64,000 nt of DNA from Shinella sp. CPCC 101442 (GCF_024704725.1 NZ_JALIQS010000002.1:1-64000), one strand, 5' to 3'. Numbered from the stretch's first letter, positions 39,596 to 48,608 are shown. Numbers and translations are program-made. The notes: generated from the sequence alone by a model not told the origin.

Positions 39596-40339
39596 ATGTC
39601 CCTTCCCACCACTGCCCTCTTCCGTGACGATTTCTATCTCTCGACACATGAGGCCGTGGTGACGGTGGTGCACGAAGACGGCGGCATCGAGCTCGATCAG
39701 ACCTGCTTCTATGCCACGTCAGGCGGACAGCCGGGCGATACCGGCTTCCTCGAACGCTCAGATGGCAGCCGCATCGCGCTCGGGCCGGCCGTCACGGGCG
39801 CGACAAAGGACATCATTATTCACCGCCCGCTGGAGGGCGAGACGACACCGATCGTCGGCGAGACGGTCGTCGCCCATATCGACTGGGCGCGCCGCTACAA
39901 GCTGATGCGCATGCACACGGCCTGCCACCTGCTTTCCGTCGTCTGCCCCTACCCGATCACGGGTGCCGCGGTCGGCGAGGATGACAGCCGCGTCGATTTC
40001 GACATGACAGACACGATCGACAAGGACGAGGTGACGGCGAAGCTGATGAAGCTCGTTGCGGAAAACCATCCGATCTTCGTCCAGTGGATCAGCGACGAAG
40101 AGCTGGCCGCCAATCCCGGTCTTGTGAAATCCAAGAACGTACGGCCGCCAGTGGGTCTTGGCCGCGTCAGCCTCGTCTGCATCGGCGAGAATTCTTCCAT
40201 CGACAGCCAGCCCTGCGGCGGCACGCATGTGTCGGAAACGCAGGAAGTCGGCGCCATCCACATCGCCAAGATAGACAAGAAGGGCAAGGAGAACCGCCGG
40301 TTCCGCATCCGTTTCGGTGCGCCGGGTTCCGAGGCCTGA
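39596..40339 (+). CDS. AlaX-type alanyl-tRNA editing protein (247 aa)
   Basis: This removes Ser or Gly wrongly attached to tRNA-Ala, like the editing domain of AlaRS. The family zinc-type motif is complete: His107 and His111 in MHTACHLL, Cys207 and His211 in SQPCGGTHV. The upstream fold (ELDQTCFYATSGGQPGDTG) is the usual AlaX N-domain. ATG 39596 is 5 bases after the cysK stop. Its place after cysK fits cotranscription with amino-acid supply; the tRNA target is inferred. Confidence 0.92.
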   Translation: MSLPTTALFRDDFYLSTHEAVVTVVHEDGGIELDQTCFYATSGGQPGDTGFLERSDGSRIALGPAVTGATKDIIIHRPLEGETTPIVGETVVAHIDWARRYKLMRMHTACHLLSVVCPYPITGAAVGEDDSRVDFDMTDTIDKDEVTAKLMKLVAENHPIFVQWISDEELAANPGLVKSKNVRPPVGLGRVSLVCIGENSSIDSQPCGGTHVSETQEVGAIHIAKIDKKGKENRRFRIRFGAPGSEA

Positions 40340-40351
40340 CAGGAGAAGACC

Positions 40352-41206
40352 ATGTCCAACGACAAGAGCAGGTTCGTCGTCTCGGCGGATTGGGTGCAAA
40401 AGCAGCTTGGCGCGCCGGAATTCCGCGTCGTCGACGCCTCCTGGTATCTGCCCGCGCAGAACCGCAACGGCGCTGTGGAATATGCCTCCGGGCACATCCC
40501 CGGTGCCGTCTTTTTCGATCAGGACGTGATCAACGATCACACGAGCGGCCTGCCGCACACTATCCCCTCGCCCGAATTCTTCGCCGCAGAAGTCGGCAAG
40601 CTCGGGATTTCCGACACGGATACGATCGTCGTGCATGATGGTCCCGGCATCTTCACCGCGCCGCGTGTCTGGTGGCTGTTCCGCACGATGGGGGCTAAAA
40701 ACGTCTTCGTCATGGATGGCGGCATCGATGGCTGGAAGAAGGAGGGACGACCGCTTTCCACAGACCTGCCGGAACCGGCGCCCGCCGTCTTCCACACCAA
40801 CTTCAATCCCTATGCCGTCACGTCTTTCGAGGAAATGCGCGGCATCGTGACGACGGGTTCGAAGCAGATCGCCGACGCCCGCGGCGCCGGACGCTTCACC
40901 GGCGAGGAAGCCGAGCCGCGCGCCGGCATGCGCTCCGGGCATATGCCGGGCGCGAAAAGCATGCCATCGGGCACCTTCTCCGTCGATGGCAGGTTCAAGG
41001 ACCTCTCCAGCCTGCGCAAGCACTTCGAGGATTCCGGCATCGACCTCACCAGGCCCGTCGTCACCAGTTGCGGTTCCGGCGTCACGGCGGGCATCATCTC
41101 GCTTGCGCTCGCCTCCCTCGACCATGAGGACAATACGCTCTATGACGGTTCCTGGTCGGAATGGGGGAGCCGGCAGGATACCCCCGTGGTGACCGGAAAG
41201 GACTGA
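40352..41206 (+). CDS. sseA: 3-mercaptopyruvate sulfurtransferase (284 aa)
   Basis: This tandem-rhodanese enzyme transfers sulfur from 3-mercaptopyruvate to a thiol or cyanide acceptor. The first domain (1-150) is inactive. The second carries the catalytic loop VTSCGSGVTAG with Cys240, and CGSGVTA is the mercaptopyruvate-type loop rather than the CRKGVTA-type of thiosulfate enzymes. GGAGAAG lies before ATG 40352. It is in the same unit as cysK, so sulfur donors and cysteine are handled together. Confidence 0.93.
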   Translation: MSNDKSRFVVSADWVQKQLGAPEFRVVDASWYLPAQNRNGAVEYASGHIPGAVFFDQDVINDHTSGLPHTIPSPEFFAAEVGKLGISDTDTIVVHDGPGIFTAPRVWWLFRTMGAKNVFVMDGGIDGWKKEGRPLSTDLPEPAPAVFHTNFNPYAVTSFEEMRGIVTTGSKQIADARGAGRFTGEEAEPRAGMRSGHMPGAKSMPSGTFSVDGRFKDLSSLRKHFEDSGIDLTRPVVTSCGSGVTAGIISLALASLDHEDNTLYDGSWSEWGSRQDTPVVTGKD

Positions 41207-41208
41207 GC

Positions 41209-41799
41209 ATGGCAAGGAAAGTCCAGTCCGCCCCCATCGCGGTCCATATCACCGCGCTCGAAATGACCGCGCCGCCGAAACAGAGCCTGCCGGTGCCGGT
41301 CAACGTGCACACGGCCATTCTCAGCGCGCCGGAAATCCCGCTGGCCTTCTACCGTTTTCTCTACCGGCAGGTCGGCAGCCGCTGGCATTGGGTCGAACGT
41401 CTGCGCATGGATGACGAGACGCTCGCCGCGACGCTCAACAACAAGCGCAACTCCGTCACCGTGCTTTACGTCAATGGCGCACCCGCCGGCTTCTTCGAGC
41501 TTTTGCAGGTTGATGACGACACAATCGAGCTGTCGCATTTCGGCCTGCTCGAGCGCGCGCTCGGCCTCGGCATCGGCAAATGGTTCCTGCTCCAGACGCT
41601 CTATGCCGCCTGGGCGCTCGGCCCCAAGCGCGTGACGGTCACGACGAACAATCTCGACCATCCGCGCGCGCTCCAGCTTTACCAGATGTTCGGCTTCTCG
41701 CCGGTGGGTACAAGCGACGCCGAACTGGTGCCGCTCTCCGACGCCGAGCTGCTGGCGCTTGCGAAACGGGACTGTCTGATGCCGGCCGAACCCCGTTAA
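41209..41799 (+). CDS. GNAT-family N-acetyltransferase (196 aa)
   Basis: This acetyltransferase starts two bases after the sseA stop and closes the four-gene unit. Residues 60-165 carry the GNAT fold: VTVLYVNGAPAGFFELLQVDDD, ELSHFGLLERALGLGIGKWFLLQ with the acetyl-CoA loop LGLGIGKW, and RVTVTTNNLDHPRALQLYQMFGF. The substrate is unknown. Its closeness to cysteine synthase and mercaptopyruvate sulfurtransferase suggests a small amino-acid or thiol metabolite, but this is inference. Confidence 0.88.
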   Translation: MARKVQSAPIAVHITALEMTAPPKQSLPVPVNVHTAILSAPEIPLAFYRFLYRQVGSRWHWVERLRMDDETLAATLNNKRNSVTVLYVNGAPAGFFELLQVDDDTIELSHFGLLERALGLGIGKWFLLQTLYAAWALGPKRVTVTTNNLDHPRALQLYQMFGFSPVGTSDAELVPLSDAELLALAKRDCLMPAEPR

Positions 41800-41899
41800 T
41801 CAATCTGAACGGGAGCTAAAGGCAGGGTTCAGGTCTCCTTCAGATCGCAAATGGCACTTTGGCGCCAACAGACGATCAAAGACCCAAGGAGACCGCCCC

Positions 41900-42460
41900 A
41901 TGCAACGCCGCGCTTTTCTGACCGCGCTTTCCGCCGCCCTCGCCGCTCCCGTTTTCTCGAACCTTGCGATGGCGCAGGAAACCCCCTCGGCAGAAATCAT
42001 CCTGCGGCGCCTCGATGCCGCCCCTTCGCGCCGCCTGCGCAACGAGGAGCGCGTGACGGTGCGCGAGTTCAAGCGCCGGCCGGATCTGCGGGGCGCCGCC
42101 CCGTCGATCAACATCCAGTCGATCAATTTCGCCTTTGGCTCGGCGGAAATCCCGCATTCGGAGTACCGCAAGGTGCGCCAGATCGCGCGCGCCATGGAGC
42201 AGTTGCTGCGCCGCCGCCGCAACGCCGTTTTCCTGATCGAAGGCCACACGGACGCCGTCGGCTCTTTCGAAGCGAACCAGATCCTGTCCGAACGCCGCGC
42301 CGAATCGCTGAAGCGCGTGCTGGTGCAGGAATTCCTCCTTCCCGCCCGCGCGCTTGAAACGGTTGGTTATGGCGAGGAATACCTGCTGGTTCAGACCCAG
42401 TATGAGGAATGGCGCAACCGCCGCGTCACGCTGCGCCGTATCGACGAATTCGTGCGCTGA
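41900..42460 (+). CDS. OmpA-family periplasmic protein (186 aa)
   Basis: MQRRAFLTALSAALAAPVFS is a signal peptide with a twin-Arg-like N-terminus, cleaved after about residue 26. Residues 70-183 are an OmpA/MotB peptidoglycan-binding domain: INFAFGSAEIPHSEYRKVRQIARAMEQ, FLIEGHTDAVGSFEANQILSERRAESLKR, GYGEEYLL and NRRVTLRRI. It lacks a beta barrel and a lipobox, so it is periplasmic and non-covalently bound to peptidoglycan. A terminator follows 13 bases later. Confidence 0.9.
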   Translation: MQRRAFLTALSAALAAPVFSNLAMAQETPSAEIILRRLDAAPSRRLRNEERVTVREFKRRPDLRGAAPSINIQSINFAFGSAEIPHSEYRKVRQIARAMEQLLRRRRNAVFLIEGHTDAVGSFEANQILSERRAESLKRVLVQEFLLPARALETVGYGEEYLLVQTQYEEWRNRRVTLRRIDEFVR

Positions 42461-42472
42461 TATTATCTCCAG

Positions 42473-42497
42473 CCGCCGGCATCGCGCCGGCGGTTTT
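42473..42497 (+). terminator. Rho-independent terminator
   Basis: CCGCCGGC (42473-42480) pairs with GCCGGCGG (42486-42493) around ATCGC, then TTTT. It ends the OmpA-like gene. Confidence 0.88.
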
Positions 42498-42576
42498 GCT
42501 TTCCGCGGCAAGTATCGGGTGTCGCCGGATGCGGGAGTAACGAAAATGGCTCCATATCCAATGATCGGAGCCGCAC

Positions 42577-43044
42577 ATGTCCATCCGCTTTCTGCCCATG
42601 CCCACCGAAACCGCTGCCGCTTATTGGAACGGTGGCAATGATGCCTATGGCCTGAAACCGGAACGGCAGGTGTCCGATGGCGACGGCGTGCCCTGCCGTC
42701 ACTGCCTGCGTCTCGTCGGCGCGGGCGAACCCTACCTCATCCTTGCCCATCGCCCCTTTCCGACGCTCCAGCCCTATGCCGAGACCGGCCCGATCTTCCT
42801 GCACGCCGAGCCCTGCACGGCGCACGAGCCATCAGGGACGATGCCGCCCATGCTGACAAGCCGGGACTACATCGTGCGTGGCTATTCCACGGAAGACCGC
42901 ATTCTCTACGGTACTGGCGCCGTGGTACCCAATGCCGGCATCCCTGCCTACGCGCAGGACCTTCTAGCCCGCGAGGACGTCGCCTACCTGCACATCCGCT
43001 CCGCCCGCAACAACTGCTTCCAGTGCCGCGTCGAGCGGGCATGA
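42577..43044 (+). CDS. DUF1203 protein (155 aa)
   Basis: The 155-residue soluble protein matches the DUF1203 pattern. It has PCRHCLRLVGAGEPYLILAHRPF with a conserved CxxC, GPIFLHAEPC and YIVRGYSTEDRILYGTGAVV near 100, and RSARNNCFQCRVER at the end. The cysteines near 40/43 and the final CFQC suggest metal binding. No function is known for the family. The gene stands alone between two terminators. Confidence 0.88.
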   Translation: MSIRFLPMPTETAAAYWNGGNDAYGLKPERQVSDGDGVPCRHCLRLVGAGEPYLILAHRPFPTLQPYAETGPIFLHAEPCTAHEPSGTMPPMLTSRDYIVRGYSTEDRILYGTGAVVPNAGIPAYAQDLLAREDVAYLHIRSARNNCFQCRVERA

Positions 43045-43047
43045 AAA

Positions 43048-43079
43048 AAGGCCCGGAGCGATCCGGGCCTTCTCTTCTT
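43048..43079. terminator. bidirectional terminator between DUF1203 and ald
   Basis: AAGGCCCGG (43048-43056) pairs with CCGGGCCTT (43063-43071), with a T-rich tail on the plus side and A-run 43044-43049 serving the minus side. It separates convergent genes. Confidence 0.88.
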
Positions 43080-43091
43080 CACGTCACAAAA

Positions 43092-44210
43092 TCAGGCGAC
43101 GTTCAGGACCGCTTCCGGCGCGAAGGCGTCGTAGCCGAGGGCTTCTGCCACCGGGGCGTTCGTGACGCGGCCCTTGTGCACATTGAGACCAGCGCGAAGG
43201 TGTCGGTCCTCGGCGATGGCTTTCAGGCCCTTGTCCGCCAGTTGCAGTCCGTAGTGCAGCGTCGCGTTGTTGAGCGCGTGGGCCGAGGTGACCGGTACAG
43301 CACCCGGCATGTTGGCAACGCAATAATGCACCACGCCGTCGACTTCGTAGGTCGGCTCGGAATGTGTCGTGGCATGCGACGTCTCGAAGCAGCCGCCCTG
43401 GTCGATGGCAACGTCGACAATGACGGCGCCCTTCTTCATGCCCGAAAGCATTTCGCGCGTGACCAGCTTCGGCGCAGCCGCGCCAGGGATGAGCACAGCA
43501 CCGATGACGAGATCCGCGGAGAAGACTTCCTCTTCCAGCGCATCGATCGTCGAATAACGCGTATGGATGCGGCCGCCGAAGAGATCGTCGAGCTGACGAA
43601 GGCGCGGGATCGAGCGATCGAGAATCGAAACGTCGGCACCAAGGCCGGCCGCCATCTTCGCTGCATGCAGACCGACGACGCCGCCGCCGATGATCGCGAC
43701 CTTGGCCGGCAGCACGCCGGGCACGCCGCCAAGCAGGATACCGCGGCCGCCATTGGCCTTCTGGAGCGCCGTCGCGCCCGCCTGGATGGAGAGACGACCG
43801 GCCACCTCGGACATCGGCGCCAGGAGCGGCAGACCACCCCTGTCGTCCGTCACCGTCTCATAGGCGATCGCCGTGACGCCGGAGGCGAGCAGACCCTTGG
43901 TCTGCTCCGGATCGGGCGCAAGATGCAGGTAGGTATAGAGAATCTGCCCGTCGCGGAGCTGCGCCCATTCGGCGGGCTGCGGTTCCTTGACCTTCACCAC
44001 CATGTCGGACTTCTGGAAGATATCCGCGGCGGTGGGAACAATCTTCGCGCCAGCGGCGCGGTAGGTATCGTCGTCTGCGCCGATGCCGGCGCCGGCCTTG
44101 GTCTCGATGATGACCTCATGGCCATGCGCCACATATTCGCGAACGGCGCCCGGCGTCAAACCCACCCGGTACTCGTGATTCTTGATTTCCTTCGGACAAC
44201 CGATACGCAT
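43092..44210 (-). CDS. ald: alanine dehydrogenase (372 aa)
   Basis: This NAD-dependent enzyme interconverts L-alanine and pyruvate plus ammonia. The family start [20 protein letters not shown] is complete. Known catalytic residues are visible at their usual numbers: Lys75 (VKVKEPQ) and His96 (YLHLAPD). The NAD motif is [22 protein letters not shown], and the [32 protein letters not shown] segment is diagnostic. It faces the lrp-type regulator across a 163-bp gap that contains an AT-rich palindrome, so that regulator probably controls it. Confidence 0.96.
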   Translation of the reverse strand: MRIGCPKEIKNHEYRVGLTPGAVREYVAHGHEVIIETKAGAGIGADDDTYRAAGAKIVPTAADIFQKSDMVVKVKEPQPAEWAQLRDGQILYTYLHLAPDPEQTKGLLASGVTAIAYETVTDDRGGLPLLAPMSEVAGRLSIQAGATALQKANGGRGILLGGVPGVLPAKVAIIGGGVVGLHAAKMAAGLGADVSILDRSIPRLRQLDDLFGGRIHTRYSTIDALEEEVFSADLVIGAVLIPGAAAPKLVTREMLSGMKKGAVIVDVAIDQGGCFETSHATTHSEPTYEVDGVVHYCVANMPGAVPVTSAHALNNATLHYGLQLADKGLKAIAEDRHLRAGLNVHKGRVTNAPVAEALGYDAFAPEAVLNVA

Positions 44211-44328
44211 GCGCGTTCCTTTCCCAGTCGTGTTCCCGTTTATTGCCGCCGCTCTTGGCGGGGATCACAATGGAACCAGAGGATGAGAGCAATGTCCTTG
44301 CAAAGCGGGTTTGCGAAAGGCCTCCTTA

Positions 44329-44354
44329 TCGAATATTCTTCGAATATAAGAAGA
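44329..44354. promoter_or_regulatory. AT-rich palindromic operator between ald and lrp (candidate)
   Basis: GAATATTC (44331-44338) is a perfect palindrome, and CGAATAT-type half-sites overlap around TTCGAA at 44339-44344. It sits 20-45 bp before the lrp start and about 120 bp before ald. Lrp/AsnC proteins bind such AT-rich inverted sequences, so it may control both genes. Confidence 0.55.
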
Positions 44355-44373
44355 TTTTTCGCAGGAAATTCGA

Positions 44374-44835
44374 ATGTCGCAGCTGGATGCAATCGATACC
44401 GCTATCCTGAAGGTGATTCAACAGAACGGGCGGATTTCCAATGCGGAACTGTCCGAGCGCGTCGGCCTGTCGCCGTCCGCCTGCTCGCGCCGCCTCGACA
44501 TCCTGGAAAAATCCGGCGTCATCAACGGCTATTACGCACGGGTCTCGCCGAAAGCACTCGACTACAAGATGATCGCCATCGTGCACATCTCGCTTTCGGG
44601 CCAGTTCGCCAAGACGCTCGCCGAATTCGAATCGGCGGTAAAGCTCTGCCCCAACGTGCTCGTCTGCTACCTGATGTCCGGGGAATACGACTATATCCTG
44701 CGCGTCGCCGCCAAGGACCTCGAAGACTACGAGCGCATCCACCGCGACTGGCTTTCGGCGCTGCCCCATGTGGTGAAGATCAATTCGAGCTTCGCGTTGC
44801 GCGAAATCATCGACCGGCCCAATGTCGGAATCTAG
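44374..44835 (+). CDS. Lrp/AsnC-family transcriptional regulator (153 aa)
   Basis: The N-terminal helix-turn-helix is LDAIDTAILKVIQQNGRISNAELSERVGLSPSACSRRLDIL (4-45). The C-terminal RAM ligand-binding domain (70-145) holds IVHISLSGQFAKTLAEFESAV, VLVCYLMSGEYDYILRV and LPHVVKINSSFALREI. It is divergent from ald, the position of AldR-type regulators that activate alanine catabolism when alanine is present. The stop overlaps that of the CorA-like gene on the other strand. Confidence 0.93.
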   Translation: MSQLDAIDTAILKVIQQNGRISNAELSERVGLSPSACSRRLDILEKSGVINGYYARVSPKALDYKMIAIVHISLSGQFAKTLAEFESAVKLCPNVLVCYLMSGEYDYILRVAAKDLEDYERIHRDWLSALPHVVKINSSFALREIIDRPNVGI

Positions 44836-45842
44836 AATCTGAGATTGATGCCCGCGCGGCGCAGCAGCCAGTAAAATAGCGCGGTCGCGCCGATGCCGAG
44901 CATCATCGCCCAGACGAAGCCGGTTTCGCCGACACTGAACGGCAGGCCTGCCGTGTTCATGCCGAAAACGCCGACGACCAGCGTACCCGGCAACAGAAGC
45001 GCGCTCATCACGGCCATCGCCTTCAGGCTGCGGTTTGATTCGTCCGCCAGTTCCGCCGCCATTTCTTCCTGGAGCAGGCGTGCGCGGTCATTGACCATGA
45101 CGATTTCCCGGTCGAGCCGTTCGAGCCGCATCGAGAGGCGCCGGAGAACCGCATGGGCGTTCCCGGAGAGCGTCCAGTCGTCCCGGTCCTCCTCCTCGAA
45201 CAGCGCCACCATGCCGGCGATGGGCCGGTGAAGCGATACCGCGAGGCGACGCACCTCTTTGAGGCTTCGGCGCTCGTCGCTCAACCGCTCGGTGACAAGC
45301 CGGTCCTCGACCGCATCGAGCATCTCGGCGGCTTCCTTCAGCTTGATCGCGGTGTTCTTGCAGAAGGCCGCAACGATCGCCTCGAAGAGTTCATAGGCCG
45401 TCGCCGGGCAAAAGCCGTCGGCGAAGGAGCGGCGGACACGGTTCACGGCCTCCACGGGGTGGCGCCGTCCTGTGACGAGCAAACGCTCCGTCAGTGCGAA
45501 ATGCAGCCGGCCGACCGATGTGGAGGCCCGTTCCGTCTCCTGCTGCTGGAGATCGGCAATGACCCCATGGGTCATCCCGGCGTCATGTCCAAGGACAAGG
45601 CTCTCGTCATGCCCTTCGAGGACGGCGCGCGCCGCCGCCGGCAAGGCACAACGACCCGGCAGCCAGTTTTGCGTCCGCTGGTCGACGAGATCGACATGCA
45701 GCCAGACCCAGCCATCGCCGGCCGCAAGCGCCGCATCGATATCCTGCGGCGCGACGGGCACGACCGGCCCGCCGGGCACGGCCCGGTAGGCGCCGACGAG
45801 GCCCGGCGTCAGGCCCCGCTCCGTCTGGTCGAGAAGGTTCAA
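44832..45842 (-). CDS. CorA/ZntB-family metal ion transporter (336 aa)
   Basis: The long cytoplasmic N-terminal part has the ZntB/CorA beta-alpha domain (WVWLHVDLVDQRTQNW) and long helices (LKEVRRLAVSLHRPIAGMV). Two C-terminal membrane helices flank VFGMNTAGLPF, the family GMN gate motif. It would carry Zn2+, Mg2+ or Co2+ across the inner membrane. The start is near 45842 and PPK2 begins in the same direction upstream. ZntB (zinc) is slightly more likely than CorA by overall length. Confidence 0.9.
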   Translation of the reverse strand: MNLLDQTERGLTPGLVGAYRAVPGGPVVPVAPQDIDAALAAGDGWVWLHVDLVDQRTQNWLPGRCALPAAARAVLEGHDESLVLGHDAGMTHGVIADLQQQETERASTSVGRLHFALTERLLVTGRRHPVEAVNRVRRSFADGFCPATAYELFEAIVAAFCKNTAIKLKEAAEMLDAVEDRLVTERLSDERRSLKEVRRLAVSLHRPIAGMVALFEEEDRDDWTLSGNAHAVLRRLSMRLERLDREIVMVNDRARLLQEEMAAELADESNRSLKAMAVMSALLLPGTLVVGVFGMNTAGLPFSVGETGFVWAMMLGIGATALFYWLLRRAGINLRF

Positions 45843-45857
45843 GTGCCGATGCCGGGA

Positions 45858-46766
45858 TCAGTAGACATCCGGCACGTACATTTCATCCGGCGGCTCATGA
45901 CGGATATAGTCGTCGTGGCGCACGCGCTCCGGCAGGTCGATCGAGGGCTTCGGTACGTCTTCATAGGGCACCTGGGCCAGAAGATGGGCGATGCAGTTGA
46001 GGCGCGCCCTCTTCTTGTCGACCGCCTCGACGATCCACCACGGCGCTTCGGAAATGTGGGTGCGCGAGAGCATCTCTTCCTTGGCCTTGGTGTAGTCTTC
46101 CCAGTGAACACGGCTTTCGAGGTCCATGGGCGAAAGCTTCCACTGCTTCAACGGATCGTGGATGCGCATGCGGAACCGGAATTCCTGCTCCTCGTCGGTG
46201 ATCGAGAACCAGTACTTGATGAGGATGATGCCCGAGCGAACGAGCATGCGCTCGAACTCCGGCACCGATCGGAAAAACTCTTCCAGCTCGTCCGGCGAAC
46301 AGAAGCCCATGACGCGCTCGACGCCGGCGCGGTTGTACCAGGAGCGGTCGAACAGCACCATTTCACCGGCCGAAGGCAGGTGCGCGGTGTAACGCTGGAA
46401 GTACCATTGATTGCGCTCGCGCTCGGTCGGCGCCGGCAGGGCCACGACGCGGCAGACGCGCGGATTGAGGCGTTGCGTCACGCGCTTGATGGCGCCGCCC
46501 TTGCCGGCGGAATCGCGACCTTCGAACAGCACGACGACCTTGAGCTTCTGGTGTTGCACCCAGTCCTGAAGCTTTACCAGTTCGTGCTGCAGGCGGAACA
46601 GTTCGCGGAAATAGACCCGGCGCTCCAGCGTCTGCGCCGGCACTTCGGACATGCCCTCCGCGACGAGTTCGTCCAGACGTTCCTCTTCGATCTGCATTTC
46701 CAGCTCTTCATCGAAGCTGTCGGCGATTTCGGCCTTGATGCGGTTCAGATGGTGGTCTTCGAACAT
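45858..46766 (-). CDS. ppk2: polyphosphate kinase 2 (302 aa)
   Basis: This transfers phosphate between polyphosphate and nucleotides. I chose ATG 46766 (MFEDHHLNRIKAEIADSFDE). Walker A is FEGRDSAGKGGAI (81-93). Walker B is EMVLFDRSWYNRAGVERVMGF, the signature of the class I PPK2 proteins in Agrobacterium and Sinorhizobium. SRTHISEAPWWIVEAVDKKRARLN near the end is also family-typical. A terminal arginine-rich stretch is absent. The gene lies between a metal transporter and a diguanylate cyclase; no operon link is obvious. Confidence 0.93.
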   Translation of the reverse strand: MFEDHHLNRIKAEIADSFDEELEMQIEEERLDELVAEGMSEVPAQTLERRVYFRELFRLQHELVKLQDWVQHQKLKVVVLFEGRDSAGKGGAIKRVTQRLNPRVCRVVALPAPTERERNQWYFQRYTAHLPSAGEMVLFDRSWYNRAGVERVMGFCSPDELEEFFRSVPEFERMLVRSGIILIKYWFSITDEEQEFRFRMRIHDPLKQWKLSPMDLESRVHWEDYTKAKEEMLSRTHISEAPWWIVEAVDKKRARLNCIAHLLAQVPYEDVPKPSIDLPERVRHDDYIRHEPPDEMYVPDVY

Positions 46767-46883
46767 GATCGATATCCGTCCATGGGAGAGGCTACCCTGC
46801 CCGTATAGGAAGCGTATATGAACCTTTTGTGACGGTCGATTGTTCACGTGCCGGGAGCCGGCGGTGTCCGGCGTCGCCGCTGC

Positions 46884-48131
46884 CTATGCCGCTATCACGC
46901 GGTTACGGCCGGCATTCTTGGCGGCGTAGAGCCGGGAATCGGCAGTCGAGAGCAACGCATTCAGCGTCGTGCCATCGACATAGCTGTTGGCAACACCGAT
47001 GCTGACCGTGATCGGCAGGCCATCCGGCCGCCGAATCTCGGCCTCGACGGTCTCGCGCAGGGTCTCGGCGCGCTCGGCTCCCGCCAGCGGCGGCAGGTCC
47101 TCGCAGATGATGACGAACTCCTCCCCGCCGAAGCGAAAGAGACGGTCACTGCTGCGCAGGGACCGTTGCAGACAACCGGCCACCGCCTTCAATACCCCGT
47201 CGCCCGCAAGATGCCCGAACTGGTCGTTGACGTCCTTGAAGCGGTCGGCGTCGATGATCATCAGCGTCATCGGCTTGCCCTGCGCCAGCATGGCGGAAAG
47301 CACGCGCGGCGCCTCGAACTCCAGCCGGCTGCGGTCGAAGACACCGGTCAGCGCATCGCGGCCGGACCGGTCGAGCAGGTCCTCGTAGCGCTCGCGGAAC
47401 GTCAGATCGGCGAAAATATCGGAGATCGGCCGGGGCGAGACGGGAATGGCCGAAATACGCGAATAGTGCAGGTAGATGGTGATCAGCACCGCGTAGGCAC
47501 AGGCGGCAAGCATTTTTGCAATCCAGCCACCCCAGAAGACCGCGACCGGCGCACCGTTCAGGAAATGCAGGGCCGCGAAAAAGCCGATCTGGTCGAAGGT
47601 CAGCACCGCGACGCCGGAAACGAAGAAGCGCATCGCGGTGCTTTTCTTGAAGACCCGCCCGAGCCGCTCGTAAAGCAGGATGATGGCGATCGCATCGATA
47701 TAGAGCAGCATCGTGCCCCAAAGCATCAGCCAGCCCATCTCGTCGATGAAGGCAAGATCGGCCACGCGGCCCGGCACCGCGCTGACCGTCTGGTGGTGAC
47801 GCAGGAACAGACTGAGCCCGACCGTCAGGAAATTGCCGGCGAGCAGGCCGTAGATCGGCGCGCGCACGACAGCCGCATCCTCCTTCACATAAAGAAGGAG
47901 GATCATCATCAGCTTGCCGGAGAAAAGCACCGAGGACCCCGGCGAAATCACGCCGAAGGGCAGCTCCACATAGAAGACGGCGGCGAGATAGGTCTCGAGG
48001 AAATGCATGACGCCGAGTGCGGCGACAAAAACACCGATGCCGAGTTGATGGCGCAGGTGCAGCAGGCTCACCATGAAAACGAAATAGAACCCGGCCTCGA
48101 CAAGAAGCAGGATCAGATTTTCAGCACCCAT
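46884..48131 (-). CDS. membrane diguanylate cyclase (GGDEF, 415 aa)
   Basis: Residues about 1-235 form seven or so hydrophobic helices, a membrane sensor of unknown signal. The GGDEF domain begins near 270 (RDALTGVFDRSRLE) and has the active loop RFGGEEF. An RxxD inhibitory site (RSSD) lies exactly five residues before GGEEF, so product inhibition by c-di-GMP is likely. The signal end is VSIGVANSY and ADSRLYAAKNAGRNRV. It is standalone on the minus strand. Confidence 0.93.
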   Translation of the reverse strand: MGAENLILLLVEAGFYFVFMVSLLHLRHQLGIGVFVAALGVMHFLETYLAAVFYVELPFGVISPGSSVLFSGKLMMILLLYVKEDAAVVRAPIYGLLAGNFLTVGLSLFLRHHQTVSAVPGRVADLAFIDEMGWLMLWGTMLLYIDAIAIILLYERLGRVFKKSTAMRFFVSGVAVLTFDQIGFFAALHFLNGAPVAVFWGGWIAKMLAACAYAVLITIYLHYSRISAIPVSPRPISDIFADLTFRERYEDLLDRSGRDALTGVFDRSRLEFEAPRVLSAMLAQGKPMTLMIIDADRFKDVNDQFGHLAGDGVLKAVAGCLQRSLRSSDRLFRFGGEEFVIICEDLPPLAGAERAETLRETVEAEIRRPDGLPITVSIGVANSYVDGTTLNALLSTADSRLYAAKNAGRNRVIAA

Positions 48132-48293
48132 GATCGGTCCGCAGAATCCCTCGACTGCCGATAGCTAACAACACCGGCAGGGTCGCAACAAGTCACTTTT
48201 GCTGCGCATACAGGCATTCGCGCCGGTACTCCAGCGCCTTGATGCTGTTTGTATGACTTTTCAGGAGGCCAAAGCGGTTTTATCGCAACCGGA

Positions 48294-48608
48294 TCAGACC
48301 TGCCGGCTATCCACGCCGTCGCCGAACAGCGATGCGCCGTGCTGGTCGGCGATCTGTCTGGCCTTGCGGAAGGTCGACGCGACCGTGTCGTCCCGCGAGG
48401 AGAAGAGATCGGCGCGGATGAAGGTGCGGATCAGCACCCGGTCGCCATCCCGCTTTTCGATCCGCCCGGCGAGACGGTACTGGCCGCCCTCCGGAATGGG
48501 GGCTGCAACGAGGAGAAGGTCGTTATAAGCCTCGGTTTCCTCTGCGACTTTCGCCGGAGTTGCCGAATCGCCGCCGCGACCGAAGAGTTTTGATAAGAAC
48601 GATGCCAT
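48294..48608 (-). CDS. HlyU family protein (104 aa)
   Basis: The 104-residue protein starts MASFLSKLFGRGGDS and has the HlyU pattern EAYNDLLLVAAPIPEGGQYRLAGRIEKR and VLIRTFIRADLFSSRDDTVASTFRKARQIADQHG. In Vibrio, HlyU is an activator of haemolysin genes, but most rhizobial relatives lack a DNA-binding domain and are of unknown role. It is small and alone, between the diguanylate cyclase and ilvA. Confidence 0.85.
   Translation of the reverse strand: MASFLSKLFGRGGDSATPAKVAEETEAYNDLLLVAAPIPEGGQYRLAGRIEKRDGDRVLIRTFIRADLFSSRDDTVASTFRKARQIADQHGASLFGDGVDSRQV

Noticed and set aside
39758-41215. 485-residue minus-strand frame across AlaX and sseA
   Set aside because: It is antisense to two clearly recognisable genes with motifs; its composition is typical of a shadow.
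43023-44879. 618-residue plus-strand frame across ald
   Set aside because: It is a shadow of alanine dehydrogenase and the divergent promoter. It is Arg/Asp/His-rich with no motif, and ald is complete on the minus strand.
45153-46808. 551-residue plus-strand frame across the CorA-like and ppk2 genes
   Set aside because: It is a shadow of two well-supported minus-strand genes.
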